In this document: in pieces, positions 1-11,229 of the stretch
Position numbering within the stretch: position 1 is the stretch's first letter
Layout of the letters: each line of letters opens with the position of its first letter
Source of the DNA: Pempheris klunzingeri
Taxonomy: Eukaryota > Chordata > Actinopteri > Acropomatiformes > Pempheridae
Length of the DNA: 64,000 nt
Assembly: GCF_042242105.1 (NCBI RefSeq)
Contig: NC_092018.1
Location: 23,650,667-23,714,666, forward strand
Direction: 5' to 3'
Translations under genes and position numbers: made by a program
Notes under the pieces: model-generated
Databases searched by the model: none
What the model was told of the DNA's origin: nothing
What the model saw: the letters and a program-made list of their open reading frames with translations, nothing else

Positions 1-1788
1 TTACTTTAGCCTGTAAACAGTGAGTCGCATTCATCCAGTCAGTATTTTGGGATCATTCATAATATCATAGAAATGACTTGTAATGTTTTGTTATTTTAAA
101 CCTACTTACTTACTCACTATTTAACTTTACTCAGCATCTGGTCTGAGTCTTGTCATCAACATCATTTGTCAATTTGTCCATATGCATGGATACTACTCAC
201 TGTTATGGGCTTGTCCTGGTTTTAATCACGTGTGGCATTTGTTAATATTCCTGTACAATTTGCACATTATGCATGTTTCTGTGCAGGAGTGTCTTCTATC
301 CCTCTACATCCCAGTCAGTCCGTCTTTTCTGTACTGAGCTGCAGGTATTCTCACTATGAGGCTTTCACTTCGACTGTCCTGACCTCTTTTTCATATCCAG
401 TATTTCTTTTTCTTCAAATTTTGACCATTTATTTCTACATCACAGTGCACACTTTAGGCCTGCGTTAAGATTAGTGAAACTATGTTTTACAGCTGAATAG
501 CTATGCATTAAAAGATAGAACATGCTTTCTTGCTTGTTTTTGTATAGTGTATACTCTGCTTGCAACGCTCACTGTCATATAATTACGTACCTTTTATTTT
601 TATGTTACATTTGGCAGACACTATTGTCCAAAGTGATTAACAAAAGTGCCTTTGAACCATGGCGGAGCAAGAGCTAGATATTATCTAAAACTGGGAGTGT
701 GTCCTGTTAAACAAAGAACTAAAAGCCCGCTCAGTGCTACAGCACAGAGGTATATTAAGATGTAACAAGATGTAACACTTCCAAGTTATCGGTATCACGT
801 TGCACTAAAGTTTTGCTTTGGGTCTGTTTGAAATTGTACTAATGGCACGATTCCCAACTGTGCTATATCTCAAACCAAGTACAGACATCGGTTTCAAGTG
901 GGTGGCAAGACAACAGTATTAAGCCTCAGCCCGGCACAACCGACTAACGGCACACAAGTAGTTACTGCCATGCCAAAGAAATAGACTAATAATAGTCAAG
1001 CTTCAGGTCAACTAAGAATGGAATTCAGACTTCATCTTGCAATTCACACACCCCCCTCTCTGCTTATTGAGCAATTGATCAGGCAATTCACAAAATACCA
1101 CTGATTAAAGCACACGGGGAGTCACAACACAGCCAGTAGAAACCTGCTCCAAAAGAAGTGGTTGAGATAAAGGTGCAGTCGTAAGATTCTGAACTTCCAG
1201 AACTTCATCTAATATTAACTGAAACGCAGCTGTTTTTAGATTTTGTCTGGTTCTGCAGATCACATGATTTTTACAGCTGTCATTCCAGGAACAAACACCT
1301 GTCAGTCAAACTAACCCTGTACTGGTTCTGATCTCAAACTTAGAACATACTTAAGTTCATTTTAGGTTCAGGGTGTATTCACTTACTGACTGCTACATGA
1401 CTGAATGGAGCTGATGACACACATGGACACAGTGGACTAGTCTGATCATATTATAATGTTAGTATTATATACATTATGATAATATTACATTATAATATTA
1501 TTAGAATGTATGCTTAGAATATAAGTTACCTTATTAGACAGCAGTGCGAGCACATGAAGTAGAGAGGGTCTGAAATGAATTAGGCCTACAAAAAAATCTT
1601 CCTGGTAGTCTGATGTGTTAAGGAACATGATGAACAATTAGATTAATTACATTCATTTTAGGTTTTGTAGCTGTGGACGTGGGATGTGTAGCTACATGGT
1701 GAAACAGCAACAAGGGCTACGATCAGAGTAAACTGTAAATTTCTAGCAACCGATAACCTTCTGAACTGTAGTTTGTGGGGTTTTCCAG
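1..1788 (+). other. abca2 intron (left edge of window)
   Basis: No exon encoding the preceding ABCA2 segment (ABC signature and start of Walker B) is found here, so this is read as intron ending at the TTTTCCAG acceptor at 1781-1788. It holds an AT-rich palindromic patch around 1450-1505. Near 608-650 is a stretch resembling the 'acatttggcagac...tccaaag' motif common in fish interspersed repeats. Nothing else is recognisable. Confidence 0.6.
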
Positions 1789-2091
1789 GATGAGCCCACC
1801 ACTGGGATGGACCCAAAGGCCAGAAGATTCCTGTGGAATTTAATCCTTGACATAATCAAGACTGGACGCTCTGTAGTGCTGACATCCCACAGGTGAGACA
1901 CCCCCATCCTCACATACAGTGGTATTCTGCTGGAATACTTTACACTGGCTTGCTTTGTACTCTTTTTCACCAGTATATGGTTTCATTGTCCTCTGCAGCA
2001 TGGAGGAGTGTGAGGCGTTGTGCACCAGACTGGGAATTATGGTGAACGGCCGGTTTAAATGCCTAGGCAGCATCCAGCACCTCAAGAACAG
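1789..2091 (+). other. abca2: abca2 exons carrying the NBD2 D-loop and H-loop
   Basis: The two exons (1789-1892 and 1999-2091) hold the catalytic end of the second ATPase domain. The glutamate after Walker B (in DEPTTG) and the H-loop histidine (in TSHSMEE) are both present, so this half of the ATP site is intact. The serine after the histidine is split by the intron (AG|C). Confidence 0.85.
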
Positions 2092-3953
2092 GTCAGGAAG
2101 ATAAACACCCACCTTATAGATGTGATCTCATTTGTATTGATTGAAACTCTGAAATTTTGGTGTTAACAGCTTACACAGCACTTTATTTTTTTTTTTAATG
2201 TTCTTTTTTTTTTTTCATTTTTGTCATCTTAAAAAAAACATTAATGCCCCTAAAATTGTTCACCATTCTTCAAACTGTACATCATTCATGATTAAGTTTT
2301 ACCGGTTCTTAGTAAAGTAGTACATTGAAGTGAATGACAATGAATAACCTGATTGTAAGTCAGTGTTTAGTAATCATTGGATTTTAAATTCAGCCCATTC
2401 AAGCTCGGGAGGCCTTGGCGTCCTGTCTGTGCACTCTGTTCACACCGTTGTGCTTTGAAAGTTATTTAACGCATATATGTCAAACAGTTTGAACATGACA
2501 TAACTGGAAATGAGAATGGATATACCATATATACCTAAGTATCCCGTGACAACTATTTGTTCTGTAATGTCAGTGCTTCTATGCTCATGTCCCAGGTTTG
2601 GGGATGGCTACATGATCACAGTGAGGACCAAGAGCAGCTCCAATGTGAAGGAGGTGGTTCGATTCTTCAACCGGAACTTCCCTGAGGCTGTGCCGAAGGT
2701 AGACTTCCAATCCTCAAAGTATTTAAATACCGCCCCAAGCGTATAAACAACCCCCAATATTTAAATTCTGCTGGTGGGAATTATTTAAATCCAGCTTCCT
2801 AATGCAGTCAGCCACATGTGTTAAAGTCCTCCCCCAGGCGTTTAAATACAGCCAATCAAATATGTTGAAATCCCTCCACCTCTTTTTGAGTTGTTTCAGA
2901 CGTTAAGCTGTCTGTTGTCATACTTGCAGGAGCGTCACCACACCAAAGTCCAGTACCAGCTGAAGTCTGAGCGGATCTCACTGGCTCAGGTCTTCAGTAA
3001 GATGGAGCAGGTGGTGGAGGTGCTGGGCATCGAGGACTACTCCGTCAGTCAGACCACTCTGGACAACGTGAGTCAGCATGTGACACTAGGTCTCAGCTAC
3101 GAGCAGGATCGTGCATCAACAGAGAAAACAGGAATAAATGCATCATGTGTGTCTTTTCTCTGCCCAGGTGTTTGTCAACTTTGCTAAGAAGCAGAGTGAC
3201 AACCTGGAGCAGCAGGAGGTGGCCCCCCCGGGTGGTGGACAGTCCCCCCTGCAGCGCATTCTAAACCTGCTGAAGTCTCGGCCGGCCAACACGGAGCTCA
3301 GCGCTCTGATCAGCGAGGCGCCGGAGGAGCTGGAGAGTGACGATGATGAAGGACTCATCAGCTTTGAAGAGGAAAGGGTGAGTGGATCACACCTGGTTTC
3401 ACATGAGCTACAGAAGAAGTACACAGATACAGCTGCACTGTGATGGTGCAGTATCCCTTTGATATATAAACCAAAATGGAAAAACAGCAAAAAATAAAAA
3501 ATAGTATTGGAAAGGATTGTTTGAGAGCAACAGACACTTCATCCAGGACTTATCGAACTGTTGGTTGCCATCATGTGCGCTTGATTCTTGATTTATAACT
3601 GTTTGCTGCTGCAGTGTCACTGTTTATCCCAGAAGATGCATCTTATCACAACATAACAACGTGTGTGTGTCTGTGTGTCTGTGTGTCTGTGTGTCTGTGT
3701 GTCTGTGTGTGTCTGTGTGTCTGTGTGTGTCTGTGTGTGTGTGTCTGTGTCTGTGTCTGTGTCTGTGTCTGTGTCTGTGTGTCTGTGTCTGTGTCTGTGT
3801 CTGTGTCTGTGTCTGTGTCTGTGTCTGTGTGTCTGTGTGTCTGTGTGTCTGTGTGTCTGTGTGTCTGTGTGTCTGTGTCTGTGTGTCTGTGTCTGTGTGT
3901 GTGTGTGTGTTCGGCAGGTGCAGCTCTCCTTCAACACAGACACTCTCTGTTGA
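1789..3953 (+). CDS. abca2: ATP-binding cassette transporter A2, C-terminal part (six last coding exons)
   Basis: ABCA2 is a full-size ABC-A transporter of endosomes and lysosomes, linked to cholesterol and sphingolipid handling and abundant in myelin-forming cells. Six exons join in frame: 1789-1892, 1999-2091, 2596-2698, 2930-3067, 3168-3377, 3918-3953 (684 nt, 227 residues plus TGA), all with GT-AG junctions. They encode the end of nucleotide-binding domain 2: Walker B/D-loop DEPTTGMDP, the H-loop LTSHSMEE (split between the first two exons) and the ABCA motif VFVNFAKKQ. The end, [25 protein letters not shown] tail, is the ABCA2 signature and separates it from ABCA1, ABCA4 and ABCA7. Everything N-terminal, including Walker A, lies left of the window. 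The acidic stretch ESDDDEG precedes the conserved tail. No frameshift or stop is seen. The identification rests on remembered family sequence. Confidence 0.95.
3661..3910. repeat. (TG)n/(TGTGTC)n compound microsatellite in last abca2 intron
   Basis: About 250 bp of TGTGTC, TGTC and TG units fill the 3' half of the intron between the last two abca2 coding exons. The tract ends only a few bases before the acceptor TTCGGCAG at 3910-3917. All open frames through it (CVCVC or THTQT types) are repeat artefacts. Confidence 0.97.
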
Positions 3954-5380
3954 AATGAGCCAGGGCGGGGGAGAGGAGAGTGACAGGGGGGAGAAACCCC
4001 AAACCCGTCTGTTTGAGCTCTGAGGCCTGAAGGGCGAACGGAGCTGCTGATTTAATCCTGAAGAGGACCAAAACTCTCTGCACCATGGAACATAGGACCA
4101 GTAGTTCAGTATTTAAGCCTCAAATTCTTCATCCCAGAAGGGACTGAGGCGGTTTAGGTCAGATCACACAGACAGAGTTGAAGACGTGCAGAGCCCAGCC
4201 TGCAGGTGGACACACAGCAGCAGCAGCAGGAGTGCTTGCATTTGGATTGAAAACTTTGTCCTGGAATGTTTCCATATTTATTTTTTTTTTGAGAATGTGT
4301 CTGACTAGACGGCTGATGGATACTGTAGGTTAGCTGCCTTTGTTAGTGAATGAACATATCGCTGATATGTTAAAAACCAAGTGTTTGACTTTGATTCGGT
4401 TGTACGCGCTCCCTGCCAAAGGGCCTGATGTACCCAGAGTGGGCCTTTGTTACTGTACCAAACTAGACCTGCCTTGAGAGCATGCTGTCATGAAGTTGAT
4501 TCCTAGTGGTAATGTAATACAGTCTATTTTTCTGTGGCAAGAAGAATGATTTATTTTGGATATTGAAGCAGCTATGGACTGACAAGTGTGATTTATTTTG
4601 CAATAACAGAGGATTTAGTGAAATGCACCTTAGGAAGTGCCCGATATAGAAATGTGTGTGAGCTGTTGGCCTTTTCTTTGAACTTGATGTCAGAGACACA
4701 GAGAAAATGTACATCCATGGCATGGTTATTGTCCTGATGGTGCCTCCCTTCAATCAACTTGTTTTGACACTGTACATTTGGTCTCTTTCTACTGAATGCT
4801 CTCTTTTGTGCTTTTAACATATCATTATGTTGTGGACTCTGCCAAGAAGATCCTCTATAAACCGGACACAGTGTATAATAATAATAATAATAATAATAAC
4901 GATGATTATATATATATTTATATATATATATATTCAGCGAAGGTAATTTAGCATTCGACAGTCTGAAACTGAAGTGAACTCTGCTCATATTCCCTGACAA
5001 TAACTGCACTACCATCACTGTGATACTAAAGGGAACTCTCAGATCAGAATAATCTATTGTTTAACCTGGGTATAGTACATGTTTTATGATTTGCAGATGA
5101 TCTTGTAATTTTTAATGGAGTTTAAAGAACTCAAATGTGCAAAATATCCACATTTACAAAAACATGGATGTTTCTCTGTACGTTGGCATGTGGTTTGAAC
5201 TGGTCTATCTCATGAGTTTTGTGATAATTGAGTTGTAAGCTGTCCTGTCAGAATACTTACTGTTTCACTACTTCTTTCACAGCTAATTGCAGTCATACTT
5301 TTGGTGATTATTATGGCTCTGGTGGGCTGTTTTCCTACTTGAAGGGGTTATCATTAAACAAGAAAAACTGACTGTTGTCA
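3954..5380 (+). other. abca2: abca2 3' untranslated region (predicted)
   Basis: Non-coding sequence after the TGA at 3951-3953. An ATTAAA hexamer at 5353-5358 is followed by a GT/T-rich stretch, which fits a poly(A) site near 5375. The region also holds a short CAG run near 4218 and an (ATA)n/(TA)n microsatellite at 4876-4933. The 3' end is inferred and could lie earlier. Confidence 0.45.
4876..4933. repeat. (ATA)n then (TA)n microsatellite
   Basis: Tandem AAT units followed by TATA units, inside the predicted abca2 3'UTR. Confidence 0.9.
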
Positions 5381-5399
5381 TTTCTTCTTCTCTGAGAAT

Positions 5400-8280
5400 G
5401 TAAAGATGGAGGAACGTTGGTTGAAATATTTGAATTAACTAATCATAAAAATACTGCAGAAACATAATACAACCTAATATACAAACATATTTAGGACCAT
5501 TAATGCTCATCGTTGTGAAGTGAAATGAGTTCTCTGAGTTTAATTTGGATCTTTCTGTGATTATAACAAAAGCAAAGCTTGCAACATCTTGTTAAAACAA
5601 CAGAAAGAAGAACCAGGGATCAGTCTAATAACAGAAACAAATATATACTGTAATATGGAGTCAAACAATGAAGTAAGAGGTACTTGTGTCATCTGCAACC
5701 ACTGGAGTTAGATGCAAACAATATTATTTAGCTTTGCTCTATATTTAATATGGATCTGGATGGCCTTTTGGGAATGTAAAGTAATATCAGATTCTCATTT
5801 GACACTAGCATCGAAGTGTGATTGAACATTTGTCTCTGGATTCGATGTCGTGCTGGATGGTCGTGCCTTTATTTTGCTGTTCCACTCACAAATGTGTGCT
5901 TATTGATACTTCACTTGGATGTTTGTCTCAATTTAAATGGCAGATTCGATTTTTTCCAAGGCTGTCTGAAAACAATACGTCCGACTGTTTGCTCTAATTC
6001 CCTCTCTTCTTAAAGGGACAGTACAACCCATAGCCAAAACTACACATTTTCCTCAGTTATCCAAGATAATCCACAGACCTAGTGAGCAGTTCCATGTACG
6101 AATTCTTTTTTTACCAAATTACATTCACCAACCATCTCAGCAGTATTCATGAGCTGGATACCAGACGGCCGCCCAGACTTTCTTCCAATTTCTCCCAGCG
6201 GTCAGTCATGGTATTGCAATCAAAAGCATTTTTCTGTGGATCACCACTGTAAAAGAGAAGTTTGTAAAACTGTTGACAGGACATTTGTATTTGTATTGGT
6301 ATTGTATATCCTTTAAGCTGTGGGGGTTTCATCTTTGTAAAACTTTTTCAAAGCCCAGAAAAGTCATTTCCTCTCTGAATGATGTCACCACTGCGGTACG
6401 AGCCATTCAGTGCGACCAGGCCTGAGCATGATGGGATGAACACCACTGCCCATATTCAGTGGGCCGCATTCTCCACTGGGAACATAACCTGGAAGCCAGA
6501 GCATTTTTTGGTGTAAAACAGGGATTTTACTGAACAGAACATCAGTGCTTCTCTTCTACAGCTGACTCAATCAGTGAGTTTGTTTATGTCATTGTGTTAC
6601 TTCGATGCTTTTAATGGTTAGTTTGGATCCAAAGAAATATTTATATAGCACACAACAACACAAACATACTAACCGAATGAGGCAGCAGCAGAGCAGCAGC
6701 TTCCTGTGTTCTGTGTGGTAAAATCCCTGTTTTAGTGAATGTAGTCTGGTGTGTGTGCAGAGAGCGATATAATGGCTGTTTGTGGAGTAATGACAAATAA
6801 CCATTTTGGTTGATTGTTAAGGGTCTGTTGTGAACTCAACAATTAATTCATGCTCTTCACACGCCAAAATGATGAAGTCTGCTGTCTCCAGCACTGTGGT
6901 CATTGAACTGTGGCTTTAAAAAGTCAATAATGAATAGACTCAACAGTCAATCCTGAGTTCCTGTTGATTTATGAGTTGAAATCAAACACGGGCTCCTGTG
7001 GAACGATAGCTCTTTGTTGAGTCTGATAAAGAAGAAGCTGTTTACACTTTGGGAACAACTGAGAACAGTGGGAAAAACTGAGGACTCTTACTATTTGCTA
7101 AATCTGCCAGATTAATGGCGGCGCTGCATTTTAAAGAAGATGAATTTGCCGAACTATTTCAGGTGTTTCATCATCTCCATTTCAGTGTCCTGGTATTTCT
7201 TATGAAGCTGAGACATGAGCTCTAGATCACGGTGAGGTGCCGTGTGATGAGACTACAAAAATCAGCATGCACAGGCTGATTTATAGATTTAAGCTCCTGT
7301 TTTTTTCTCATGGGATGTGTCTTACCATATGTAATATGAGGCAGTTAAACAATGTCCTTTAGTCACCAACAAACCTATAGTTGCACATTAGTTTTAAGGA
7401 AGGCATTTGAGTGGTTTGAGGTCCTGTGAATGGATTTGCTTGCACGCTGTTTGAGTGACTGCTTATCACACCTGCGGTCCTGCTCTACAGCTTGTCGTGG
7501 GACTGCGTGTAATAGAAATTGAGTCATTGTGCAGTTTCTCCTTTGAGTACATCAAAGTATTGTTTTTTCCTTTCAGCCGGCAAGGATCAAACAGAGTGAC
7601 TCATAAGCCCTGTGTTTGTTCGGGGTTTTCCCTCCTCCGTCGTCTGTTTAGGTTCGCCCGTGACAAATTGTGGAATTAACAGAAAAAACAATGACCATTG
7701 GAATTTGAACAAAGCACAGTGTAAGGCAGCAGCATGGCAAAAAGGGGAGAAAATAGCTCTAACTGCTGGATGCAAAAACAGGAGGTACCATTCTTTCTTT
7801 GCATGCAGCTCCTTTGTTTAATATTTCACTCAGAGAGCAATCCATGCCAACATGCTCTTGTTTTGTGGGTAAATTTATATTCATTATTGCTACGGGACAA
7901 GAGAGGTATGTCTCTTTAGTCGATATATAATGTAAATGTAATTCCAGTATGTGCTTTGGATGGATTACCCGTGCAGTAAGTTGAAGAATACATTTTGACC
8001 ACTAGATGGGGTAATGATCCAAAGAAACACGTGAGTTTGATGACCATGTACTGTACATTGTATCTCCATTGATAACATGAGCCAACTTTGCAGCAGTGAT
8101 TCGTGCAGTTCGCAGTTAAAAGCTGTTAATATCGGCTGCTGTGTGTGCGTCCATGTGGGCTACATACTGTATGTGTGTGTGACCAAGCAATGCTAACATA
8201 CACAAACTGGTGACGGAGACTGCTCCATCAAAAGTCAAGATTTACAATGCAGCATGGGGCTGTGCCTTCAGGGATTTGTC
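5400..8280. other. gene-free stretch between abca2 and tcim
   Basis: No exon with a recognisable protein and flanking splice sites is seen on either strand. The only structure noted is a spaced inverted repeat: GTAAAACAGGGATTTTAC near 6513-6530 and its reverse complement near 6718-6735. The short open frames here have no recognisable similarity. Confidence 0.5.
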
Positions 8281-8650
8281 GGTCAATCAATCAATCAATC
8301 TTGATTTATATAGCGCCAATTCATAACTGCTTTATCTCAAGACACCATATAGAGCAGGTCTAGACCAAGGCTCAGCTGGGGGACTCCCATGATACACTGG
8401 GCTCCTCTCTCCTCCTCTTCCTCTCCATCCTGATGCTTCATGTCTCTTTAATGTCTTTTACAAAACTTGGTATCTTCCCCGGAGCCTTTCTGTGCTTTTC
8501 TCATCTCTCTGGTTCCTGTGGATCCTGGTCCTGGTTCTCCTTCTGTGGTTCTCTGGTTCCTGTGGATCCTGGTCCTGGTTCTCCTTCTGTGGTTCTCAGG
8601 TTCCTGTGGATCCTGTGGGTCCTGGTTCTCCTGCTGTGGTTCTCTGGATT
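8281..8650. repeat. composite teleost interspersed repeat with internal 44-bp minisatellite
   Basis: This starts with (TCAA)n and the head 'ttatatagcgccaattcata' also found near 11180 and 15610. From about 8371 it continues as the reverse complement of sequence found in the copies at 15.6-15.9 kb and 37.4 kb. The segment 8511-8645 contains three units (44, 44 and 47 bp) of 'ggttcctgtggatcctggt...'. The family name is not known to me. The proline- or tryptophan-rich open frames here are artefacts. Confidence 0.8.
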
Positions 8651-9639
8651 CATGAATCACTGCTGCAGATTGTCAGCCGCTGACATTTTTTACTTATATT
8701 AGTCGTGCTATAATTTATTCATATATTAACTATTGTCATGTTGTTCAGTGTTTCCATATTGCTAACTATTAGTCACATTCCTATCCTCAGTAATATAGTT
8801 GCTGTTAGTATTTTAGTTGCTGTTTGTTTTCTCTCTCTCTCTCTCTCTCTTTGCCTGCAGAGCCCAGTTGGACTCCGCTTGGGTTCAACAGGTAAAGATA
8901 TGGAGCCAGGTACATATACTTAATCTAATTTCAATCTTGATATCTACAGTTGAAAAGGAGCAAATTATTTTTAGACTGTGGAGCTATGATAGTGTTTTAA
9001 CACCAGATGGCAATCTCCACTTTAGATCCCCACACTGGAGCTGCTCTAGACTTTTCCCTGACCCTGAATCCAAAATTCAATCACTGTCAGCAGGTAAAAT
9101 CTCCCTCCAACCACTTACCAGACGTCATTTGCTCTGTCATTGTGATATACAGCAAGTAATAGTGGGGGAAAAGTTAGAACTGTCGCGTTCTTCTATTGCT
9201 TTTACAGTGTTTCAGTGTGCATAAACTACATTATAACCGTATGACATTTGAAGGAAATTGAAATCTACAACAAAGTGGGTCTGAGGTGATATCTAAAACA
9301 GTTCTGACTGACACAACCAACAAGGTAATGCAAGTGGCAAAACCAAGAAATCTGGTTGGAACCAGTTTTCATGGCTCCACGTGGATGCCAACAGTAATCT
9401 CATCTCATCTCAGTGTTCACTGCAGGTAGTAGACAAGCCCCGGTGAGTCAACAGCGACACAAGCGCTGTTTCTCCCTGGTCTCTTTCCTTTCTCTCTTAT
9501 CTTGTATATAGTTTCAGGTCATTACTATAGCAGCTAAATACTCAATCAATGACTTTGATCAGAGGGCAGAAAGGTTCATGGCAAAGAATTCTGCTTCAAA
9601 AAAGTGCCAGAAACTATGATTTTGTGTTTGGAGGAAGTC

Positions 9640-10030
9640 GTTTTTAACCTCTAAAGACCTGGCGTACACATGCGTGGACATCACATCTTGGGTTATATTA
9701 CCATAGTAGTTAATTCTGCTTAGCTGGGGCCGTATGGACATGTATGTGGGCAAAATTGTTGATATTTCATATTGTTTTTTGCACCGTGATTTTCAAAACA
9801 TGTTCAAAATATGTTTTGTATGTGTTATAAATACATGCAAAAGCAGTCAGGAAAAAAAACTGCTATGTTCAGGGTGGAAATAAAGAGTTTTGCACAAAGG
9901 TGACATTATTGTGTTTTCTGGAAATTAAGACTGATTGTCCACATATGTGGACATAATTTTTCTCTAAAACTACACCATGTAAAAAGATGATGCTTAGGTT
10001 TTATACTTATCAGGGTCCAATATGCCCAAA
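9640..10030. mobile_element. possible DNA-transposon relic (piggyBac-like start, low certainty)
   Basis: It opens with TTAA followed by 'cctctaaagacctgg', and contains 'tggacatcaca' and the 16-bp perfect palindrome GTCCACATATGTGGAC at 9937-9952. This resembles non-autonomous piggyBac-type repeats of fish as I remember them. The matching right terminus was not found, so the element is truncated or misassigned. Confidence 0.3.
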
Positions 10031-10220
10031 TAGCAAGGAGAAATAAAAAATGCATATCAAACAAGACATAATTTGGCTAAAATAAAGTCAAAATGAACTT
10101 AATGGTATTGTAGGCTTAGAAGCTGCACAGGAGCTTTGAGCTGCCTCCTGAAGAAGCTGAGCTCCAATGCTGTGACATAACTCCAGCCAGGGTACAGCAA
10201 CGACTGGTGTCCAATATCAG

Positions 10221-10257
10221 TCTATCTGTCTATCTGTCTGTCTGTCTGTCTGTCTGT
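10221..10257. repeat. (TCTG)n / (TCTA)n microsatellite
   Basis: Tandem tetranucleotide units. Confidence 0.9.
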
Positions 10258-11163
10258 AAATCTACAGCTCTAACCGTGCCTGACAGCACAAGAGACGTTC
10301 TTCATCATCATCATCATTTCTGGCGGTCCCTCACAAGTGTTGTGAGTACTCCGTCACACACCTAGCTCTTCTGGCTGGGTCTGAGTAAAGGAACAATACT
10401 GTAAACATGTGGTTTCCACAGAGAGAACCACAGAATTGTGTCAGCCTGCTCAGTGAAGGTTACTGTTTTGTGCGCGGTGTGGTGTGGTAGTACGTCTGTT
10501 CTGGCCGGCTGACAGCTGATCTGCTTATAGGCTTTACTGTAGGTGCCAGGCTGCCTGGATAAAGCAGTGCTGTGGTGGCTCCAGCACCCTCTGACTTGAC
10601 CTGCAGGGTTAATCTGAGCAGGTTAAGAACTGATTCTGGGGCCAAGCACATGCAGGTAGATACTCTGCAGGTTTTACTCACTGTTGTTGTTGCGTATGCT
10701 GATCCAGCATTAAAGCTCTCTGTGTGCAGCCAAAAGGCCACCTGTGTCCTCAGCTCTTTTAACAGGCAGCATTTCACCAGAGAGGCTTTATTTTGTTATG
10801 TTAGGATGAAAGTCAGCTGGTGTATGTTCAACATTTTTCAAATGCAGATGCTTTTGTCCTATTAAATACTGTTACTGTGTTACTCTCCAGCAAAGTACAA
10901 TGATAATGATTACGCAGGTATAATGTGGACCATATCTTTTGATGTGTTAGCGTGATAATGTTTGCTAATTAGCATTACAAATTTGAGGCTACACACCGTT
11001 GCAGAGCAAGCCCTCGATTGCCACTCTGTCTGACAATTCGCGAGCATGTCCTCGGATGGGAATTCTCATAACGCAACCCTTAGCGTTTTGGTTTTTGTGT
11101 CTTGAGCTCATGTTCGCCAAATCTGCTGTGTTTATCCAACATGCCAACATTATGGATGGACTT

Positions 11164-11225
11164 CAATCAATCAACCAATCTTTATTCATATAGTGCCAAT
11201 CCATAACAGCATTATCTCAAATGAT
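11164..11225. repeat. fragment of the 'atagygccaatycataac' repeat head
   Basis: A (TCAA)n run is followed by 'tttattcatatagtgccaatccataacagc', cut here for brevity, matching the heads at 8281 and 15574. Only the first 60 bp are present. Confidence 0.7.
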
Positions 11226-11229
11226 CAAA

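Larger units (their letters stand above)
8700..11160. other. gene-free stretch
   Basis: No gene recognised. Contents: a CT run near 8830-8850, a possible DNA-transposon relic (9640-10030, listed separately) and a TCTG microsatellite (10221-10257). Confidence 0.5.

Noticed and set aside
3614..4023. Open frames of 96-120 codons over the abca2 microsatellite (CVCVC and THTQT repeats) on both strands
   Set aside because: They are translations of the TG/TGTC microsatellite; the only coding part is the 36-nt last exon at 3918-3953.
8433..8702. Proline/glycine- or tryptophan-rich frames around 8.5 kb
   Set aside because: They derive from the 44-bp minisatellite inside an interspersed repeat.
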